This document shows, in pieces, positions 6,287 through 10,165 of a stretch of DNA of 10,165 nucleotides; the first letter of the stretch is position 1; each line of letters starts with the position of its first letter. This stretch comes from Bacteroidota bacterium (GTDB lineage: Bacteria > Bacteroidota > Bacteroidia > Bacteroidales > Prolixibacteraceae). The stretch covers positions 1-10,165 of the forward strand of contig JAUZOB010000101.1 of NCBI GenBank assembly GCA_030706665.1. Reading direction: 5' to 3'. The position numbers and the translations under genes are program-made. Below the pieces are notes generated by a model. The model saw only the letters and a program-made list of their open reading frames with translations. It searched no databases and was not told the DNA's origin.

Positions 6287-7837
6287 ATGGCTCAGGAAGA
6301 TGTGTTCAAGAAACTTGTAGCTCACTGTAAAGAGTATGGATTTGTTTTCCCTTCAAGCGAAATATATGACGGGTTGGGTGCTGTTTATGATTACGGACAG
6401 CATGGTGTTGAGTTAAAAAACAACATCAAAAAATATTGGTGGGATTCAATGGTGTTACTGCATGAAAATGTAGTCGGAATTGACTCTGCAATTTTCATGC
6501 ATCCGACTATCTGGAAAGCATCCGGACATGTAGATGCTTTCAACGACCCGTTGATTGATAATAAAGATTCTAAGAAAAGGTACCGTGCCGATGTTCTCAT
6601 CGAAGAGTATCTCGGAAAACTGGAAGATAAAGCACAGAAAGAAGTAGATAAAGCACGCAAACGTTTTGGTGAGTCTTTTGATGAGCAAATGTTTCGTCAA
6701 ACAAATGGCAGAGTTCAGGAAATCATGTCTCAGCATGATGCTGTTCACACTCGTTTTGCGAAAGCATTGAACGATGCTGATTTCGAGGAAATCAGACAGA
6801 TTATCATTGATTGTGAAATTGTTTGTCCGATTTCCGGAACAAAAAACTGGACTGATGTCCGTCAGTTTAATCTGATGTTTTCTACCGAGATGGGATCAAC
6901 TTCCGATGGCGCATTAAAAGTTTATCTTCGTCCGGAAACTGCACAGGGAATTTTTGTGAATTATCTGAACGTACAGAAAACCGGGCGCATGAAGATCCCA
7001 TTTGGGATTGCGCAGATTGGGAAAGCATTCAGAAATGAGATTGTTGCCCGTCAGTTTATTTTCCGCATGCGGGAGTTTGAACAGATGGAAATGCAGTTTT
7101 TCGTACGTCCCGGGTCTGAGTTGGATTGGTTCAAAACCTGGAAGGCAACACGTTTAAGCTGGCATAAAGCATTGGGATTCGGCGACGAAAACTATCGTTT
7201 CCACGAACATGAAAAGCTGGCTCACTATGCCAATGCTGCCGTCGATATTGAATATCGTTTCCCATTTGGATTTAAAGAAGTAGAGGGAATCCATTCACGG
7301 ACTAATTTTGACCTTTCGCAACATCAGCAATTCTCAGGTAAGAAAATTCAATATTTCGATCCTGAACTGAATGAATCGTATGTGCCCTATGTTGTAGAGA
7401 CTTCGATCGGAGTAGACCGTATGTTCCTTCAAATTGTATCAGCAGCTTATTGCGAAGAGGAATTGGTTTCGGAAGGGAAGAAAGATACCCGCGTTGTATT
7501 GAAATTCCCTGCGGCTCTGGCACCTGTTAAACTGGCAGTCCTTCCGCTGGTGAAAAAAGACGGACTCCCCGAAAAGGCAAGAGAAATTATTAATTCTCTT
7601 AAGTTTGACTTCAATTGCCAGTATGATGAGAAAGACTCAATCGGGAAACGTTATCGCCGCCAGGATGCAATCGGAACTCCGTTCTGTGTTACTGTCGACC
7701 ATCAAACACCTGAGGATAATACCGTAACCATCCGTTACCGTGATACCATGCTTCAGGAACGAGTTCCGATCGATCAGCTTCATGATATCATTTCTGAAAA
7801 GGTAAGCCTGAAATCTTTATTTGCAAAGATTGTATAA
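6287..7837 (+). CDS. glyS: Glycine--tRNA ligase (single-chain, class II)
   Basis: This 516-residue enzyme attaches glycine to tRNA-Gly using ATP (EC 6.1.1.14). It is the single-polypeptide, dimeric type, not the alpha/beta two-subunit type. Class II signatures are clear: YLRPETAQGIF at 213-223, the motif 2 region with FRNE at 248-251 followed by RQFIFRMREFEQME, and motif 3 with GVDRMFLQI at 375-383. The N-terminal region has the family marker FPSSEIYDGLGAVYDYG at 21-37 and TIWKASGHVDAF at 74-85. Residues about 413-505 form the anticodon-binding domain (LAVLPLVKKDG through IRYRDTMLQERV). The length is close to bacterial relatives (about 460-520). It lies 35 bp after the DUF4834 gene in a likely two-gene operon. 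I see no T-box leader. This is an essential housekeeping gene. Confidence 0.97.
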   Translation: MAQEDVFKKLVAHCKEYGFVFPSSEIYDGLGAVYDYGQHGVELKNNIKKYWWDSMVLLHENVVGIDSAIFMHPTIWKASGHVDAFNDPLIDNKDSKKRYRADVLIEEYLGKLEDKAQKEVDKARKRFGESFDEQMFRQTNGRVQEIMSQHDAVHTRFAKALNDADFEEIRQIIIDCEIVCPISGTKNWTDVRQFNLMFSTEMGSTSDGALKVYLRPETAQGIFVNYLNVQKTGRMKIPFGIAQIGKAFRNEIVARQFIFRMREFEQMEMQFFVRPGSELDWFKTWKATRLSWHKALGFGDENYRFHEHEKLAHYANAAVDIEYRFPFGFKEVEGIHSRTNFDLSQHQQFSGKKIQYFDPELNESYVPYVVETSIGVDRMFLQIVSAAYCEEELVSEGKKDTRVVLKFPAALAPVKLAVLPLVKKDGLPEKAREIINSLKFDFNCQYDEKDSIGKRYRRQDAIGTPFCVTVDHQTPEDNTVTIRYRDTMLQERVPIDQLHDIISEKVSLKSLFAKIV

Positions 7838-8396
7838 GTAAAGCGACCTGAAATAAATAAGTTGCAAAAAACAGAGTGGAAAAAAGACGGAAAATTAAAT
7901 CTGCAGCTTTCCATGAAGAATATTCAGCTTAGATTTTAAAAAGCAGACAAGATTGTAAGACCAATAAATAACGATTAGTATAGATCTAATTGTTGTTCTC
8001 TCAAATCGAGAGGTGGTCTGACAATTTTATCTGCTTTTTTTATTTTGCTCCGGAAGCTGAACGTGAAAGTTATTTGCTCCGGAGCCGGTTGGTGCAGAAA
8101 AGTAATGATTCCCCCTATTCTGAGCAGACAAGATGTGTTTATCTCCTGATTTTGTCAAAACTAAGTTCCTTCTTTGATATCAATGTTTAGCTTGTCCCTG
8201 GAAGCTAGAATAGCGAGCGTGTTGGCTAAATGATTCTGTTTTCTCTGAAAGAAGTGTTGAATATTATACGGAGGAGTGCAATGTGTATGCTTTGTGTTAG
8301 GTCTGGAATGAATGGTATTCTGATTCTTTCGGTTTCTGTTTTGTCGTTTAAATTTCCCAACTTTGTAATAAATCAGTGTTATAATAATATCTTTCA
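7838..8396. other. Gene-free gap of 559 bp between glyS and the glycosyltransferase gene
   Basis: I see no convincing gene here. Frames at 7990-8190 (+, TTG start) and 8161-8397 (-) have no domain-like pattern and appear to be chance. No strong terminator follows glyS. A modest pairing of aaatct with agattt, with agct inside, lies near 7896-7938. An 8-base direct repeat, gctccgga, occurs twice near 8046 and 8078. The promoter of the glycosyltransferase gene should lie at the right end, but I found only a 7-of-8 match, CAACTTTG at 8358-8365. Confidence 0.4.
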
Positions 8397-9695
8397 ATGA
8401 AGCGAGTTCTCATTATTACTTATTATTGGCCGCCTGCAGGTGGAGCGGGGGTACAACGGTGGTTGAAATTTGTAAAGTACCTGCCTCAATATGGATGGAC
8501 ACCTGTGGTTTATACTCCGTCAAATCCGGAGAGCCCGGTCGATGATCCTTCATTGTTAAAAGATATTCCGGCTGAAGCAGTGATCGTGAAGCAGCCTATC
8601 TGGGAACCGTACTCTGCATATAAAAAATTTATCGGGCAAAAACCCGAACAGAAAATCAATACCGGATTCCTTTCCGAGAACAAAAAGCCTAAGCTCAGTG
8701 AGAAGATGTCGGTATGGGTCAGGGGAAACTTTTTTATTCCCGATGCCCGAATGTTCTGGATCCGACCTTCAATAAAATACCTCACAGAATATCTAAAGGA
8801 GAACCCTGTCGATGCGATTGTTTCTACCGGCCCGCCTCACAGTATGCATCTGATTGCTCTCGGGGTCAAAAAAGCGCTCGGCATTCCCTGGCTTGCCGAT
8901 TTCAGGGATCCCTGGACAAATATCGACTTCTATCAGGACCTGATGCTTACAGGATGGGCAGACCGTCGTCATCGTCGGCTTGAAAAAGCTGTGGTTGACA
9001 ATTGCGATCATCAGATTGTTGTTGGCGAGGGGATGAAGGAGGAGTTTGTGGCAATCGGGGCAGAGAATATTAGTGTAATCACCAATGGGTATGATGATGC
9101 CGATATCCCTTCTGTGGATGCCGAACTTGATCGAAAATTCAGTATTGCACATATTGGAACTATTCCGCGTTCGCGAAATCCTGAGGTGCTTTGGCGTGTC
9201 TTGGCATCATTGACTGAAGAACGCCCGGAGTTGAAGTCCGATTTGGAAATCAAACTCGTCGGGAAGCTTGATGTTTCAGTGATCGATTCACTTGAGAAGC
9301 TCGGATTGATGCCTTATCTGAATCGGATAGACTATATGCCCCATGATGAGGTCGTGAAAGTACAACGGGTTGCTCAGGTTCTTTTGCTGGCAGTTAATAA
9401 TACTCCCAATGCGAAAGGAATTCTGACCGGCAAATTCTTTGAATATTTGTCTGCACGTCGGCCCATCCTTGCCATTGGTCCCGAAGATGGCGAAGTAGCC
9501 CGAATACTTGAAGCAACCGGGGCCGGATGTATCTCGGGTTTTGACAACGAAGATGCGTTGAAACAAAATATACTTCGGTTTTATGATGCCTTTCGAGATG
9601 GAAAGCTTGACGTAAGTCCGGAAGGAGTGGAGCGTTTTTCAAGACGGAACCTGACCGGAGATATTACCCGGATTTTAGATAAGATCATTCAATAA
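8397..9695 (+). CDS. Glycosyltransferase, GT4-like (GT-B fold)
   Basis: This 432-residue protein is a GT-B-fold glycosyltransferase of the GT4 / glycosyl transferases group 1 type, which moves a sugar from a nucleotide-sugar donor to a glycan or lipid acceptor at the inner face of the cytoplasmic membrane. The N-terminal acceptor domain begins MKRVLIITYYWPPAGGAGVQ, with the glycine loop of this subgroup, and continues to about residue 200, including IVSTGPPHSMHL and WLADFRDPW. The donor domain starts near SVITNGYD (226-233) and contains GKFFEYLSARRPILAIGPEDGEVARI (345-370), a region equivalent to the family EX7E motif. There is no signal peptide and no obvious membrane helix. Substrates cannot be read from the sequence; surface polysaccharide, O-antigen or capsule synthesis is most likely, and more such genes may lie to the right. 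It stands alone between two gene-free gaps. Confidence 0.88.
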   Translation: MKRVLIITYYWPPAGGAGVQRWLKFVKYLPQYGWTPVVYTPSNPESPVDDPSLLKDIPAEAVIVKQPIWEPYSAYKKFIGQKPEQKINTGFLSENKKPKLSEKMSVWVRGNFFIPDARMFWIRPSIKYLTEYLKENPVDAIVSTGPPHSMHLIALGVKKALGIPWLADFRDPWTNIDFYQDLMLTGWADRRHRRLEKAVVDNCDHQIVVGEGMKEEFVAIGAENISVITNGYDDADIPSVDAELDRKFSIAHIGTIPRSRNPEVLWRVLASLTEERPELKSDLEIKLVGKLDVSVIDSLEKLGLMPYLNRIDYMPHDEVVKVQRVAQVLLLAVNNTPNAKGILTGKFFEYLSARRPILAIGPEDGEVARILEATGAGCISGFDNEDALKQNILRFYDAFRDGKLDVSPEGVERFSRRNLTGDITRILDKIIQ

Positions 9696-9699
9696 ATAG

Positions 9700-9729
9700 T
9701 TGAGGCTGCCTTCTACAAAGCAGCCTCAA
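9700..9729 (+). terminator. Terminator hairpin after the glycosyltransferase
   Basis: ttgaggctgc (9700-9709) and gcagcctcaa (9720-9729) form a perfect 10-bp stem starting 5 bases after the TAA stop. The 10-base loop could close further by two A-T pairs. The tail, tatgttt, is only moderately T-rich. The location directly after the stop codon makes termination the most likely role. A second, weaker hairpin (agaatga / tcattct, 9758-9778) follows. Confidence 0.65.
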
Positions 9730-9964
9730 TATGTTTAAGTGAGCTTTTGTTTGGAACAGAATGAATTTCTGTCATTCTTTATGTTTTGCTAAAATCAGTG
9801 GTTTATCTTCAATGCAGATAATGTTTAACTGGATCTGAAAGACTATCAAATATTGATATTCCAAAGAATCACTCATTAAGAATTCTGCCTGATCTCTTGT
9901 TCTTTTTACACAATTATGAAGATAACTGAACCGTATCAACAAGGAAACAACACCTTATTTCGTT

Positions 9965-9997
9965 CGTGGTTCAGACGTGGTTTAGACGTGGTTCATT
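9965..9997 (+). repeat. Three tandem copies of an 11-bp repeat
   Basis: The units are cgtggttcaga (9965-9975), cgtggtttaga (9976-9986) and cgtggttcatt (9987-9997). The first seven bases are identical in all copies; changes are confined to the last four. Copies 1 and 3 can both pair with the same downstream arm, aaccacgtct (10015-10024), so alternative stems are possible. Confidence 0.8.
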
Positions 9998-10024
9998 CGT
10001 CGAAAAGACGATTGAACCACGTCT
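9984..10024. repeat. Long hairpin: 18-bp stem with one mismatch
   Basis: agacgtggttcattcgtc (9984-10001) pairs with gacgattgaaccacgtct (10007-10024) with a single T-T mismatch (9996/10012) around a gaaaa loop. The left arm is formed from the end of tandem unit 2 and all of unit 3. There is no T run on either side, so it is not a typical intrinsic terminator. Confidence 0.75.
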
Positions 10025-10048
10025 GACCCGACTTTCAAAGTCGGGTCA
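10024..10048. repeat. Second hairpin: perfect 12-bp inverted repeat
   Basis: tgacccgacttt (10024-10035) and aaagtcgggtca (10037-10048) are exact complements around one central base, so as RNA it folds into a strong GC-rich stem with a small loop. It abuts the previous hairpin with a one-base overlap. The two together make a compact double stem-loop immediately before promoter-like sequences. Confidence 0.75.
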
Positions 10049-10165
10049 AATATAGCTTTGATATAAATTTACATTAGCGTTATTGTGGTGATAGATAGGT
10101 TAAATCAAAATCAGGTTGCCTGTTGTAATAAACGGCAGATATTTCATGCTTATTGATTCCAATCA

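Larger units (their letters stand above)
9730..10165. other. Gene-free right edge with repeat and hairpin cluster
   Basis: No open frame in this stretch looks coding. It contains a weak hairpin at 9758-9778, the repeat and hairpin cluster at 9965-10048, and just after it two overlapping promoter-like octamers: TAGCTTTG on the plus strand (10053-10060) and TATATTTG on the minus strand (10054-10047). Neither has a good -33 partner. They may mark a promoter for a gene beyond the window. Confidence 0.35.

Noticed and set aside
7812..7831. aatcttt / aaagatt hairpin at the end of glyS as a terminator
   Set aside because: It lies inside the last codons of glyS, is AT-only in most pairs, and is not followed by a T run.
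7990..8190. 66-codon frame on the plus strand in the glyS-glycosyltransferase gap
   Set aside because: It starts with TTG, has no upstream translation signal, and shows no domain, signal peptide or helix pattern.
8161..8397. 78-codon frame on the minus strand overlapping the glycosyltransferase start
   Set aside because: Its composition (many Asn, Lys, His, Thr) reflects AT-rich non-coding DNA, and its start overlaps the better-supported start of the glycosyltransferase gene.
8793..9152. 119-codon minus-strand frame with several cysteines (CNTEF, CPDCHK, CPSCKH) that looks like a zinc ribbon
   Set aside because: It is antisense to the conserved core of the glycosyltransferase; the cysteines arise from codons of the real gene and do not form a convincing zinc-binding fold.

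Overview
The window looks like ordinary chromosomal DNA of a Bacteroidota bacterium, most likely order Bacteroidales. It is AT-leaning and lacks strong Shine-Dalgarno sites; several genes instead have A-rich leaders. It carries a GH97-family glycosidase gene, a DUF4834 gene directly before a single-chain glycyl-tRNA synthetase gene, and a candidate promoter with a perfect Bacteroidetes-type -7 box (TAnnTTTG). I cannot name the genus. I see no rRNA, tRNA, CRISPR array, transposase or phage gene.

Layout from left to right. Positions 1-231 hold no gene. A secreted, probably outer-membrane beta-barrel protein of unknown function (232-1185, +) converges on a small receiver-domain protein with a C-terminal membrane anchor (1306-1806, -). 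A perfect 40-bp palindrome lies between their ends and probably terminates both. Upstream of the receiver gene on the minus strand is a GH97-like glycosidase (2079-3572, -). It starts with a histidine-rich segment and stops in the middle of its catalytic barrel, so it is probably a decayed or non-catalytic copy. A divergent 305-bp promoter region follows. Then come a PHP-type histidinol-phosphatase-like gene (3878-4651), a CPBP-type intramembrane protease (4916-5851), and the DUF4834 / glycine-tRNA ligase pair (5967-6251, 6287-7837). A 559-bp gene-free gap precedes a GT4-like glycosyltransferase (8397-9695), which ends at a clear hairpin. The last 470 bp contain no gene, but do contain a compact cluster of an 11-bp tandem repeat and two strong hairpins.

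The genes do not form one pathway. Glycyl-tRNA synthetase and DUF4834 are a housekeeping pair. The protease, barrel protein, glycosidase and glycosyltransferase are envelope or carbohydrate functions common in this phylum. I found no convincing new multi-gene system. The most unusual items are the tail-anchored receiver protein, the truncated GH97 protein with its His-rich N-terminus, and the repeat/hairpin cluster near the right edge.
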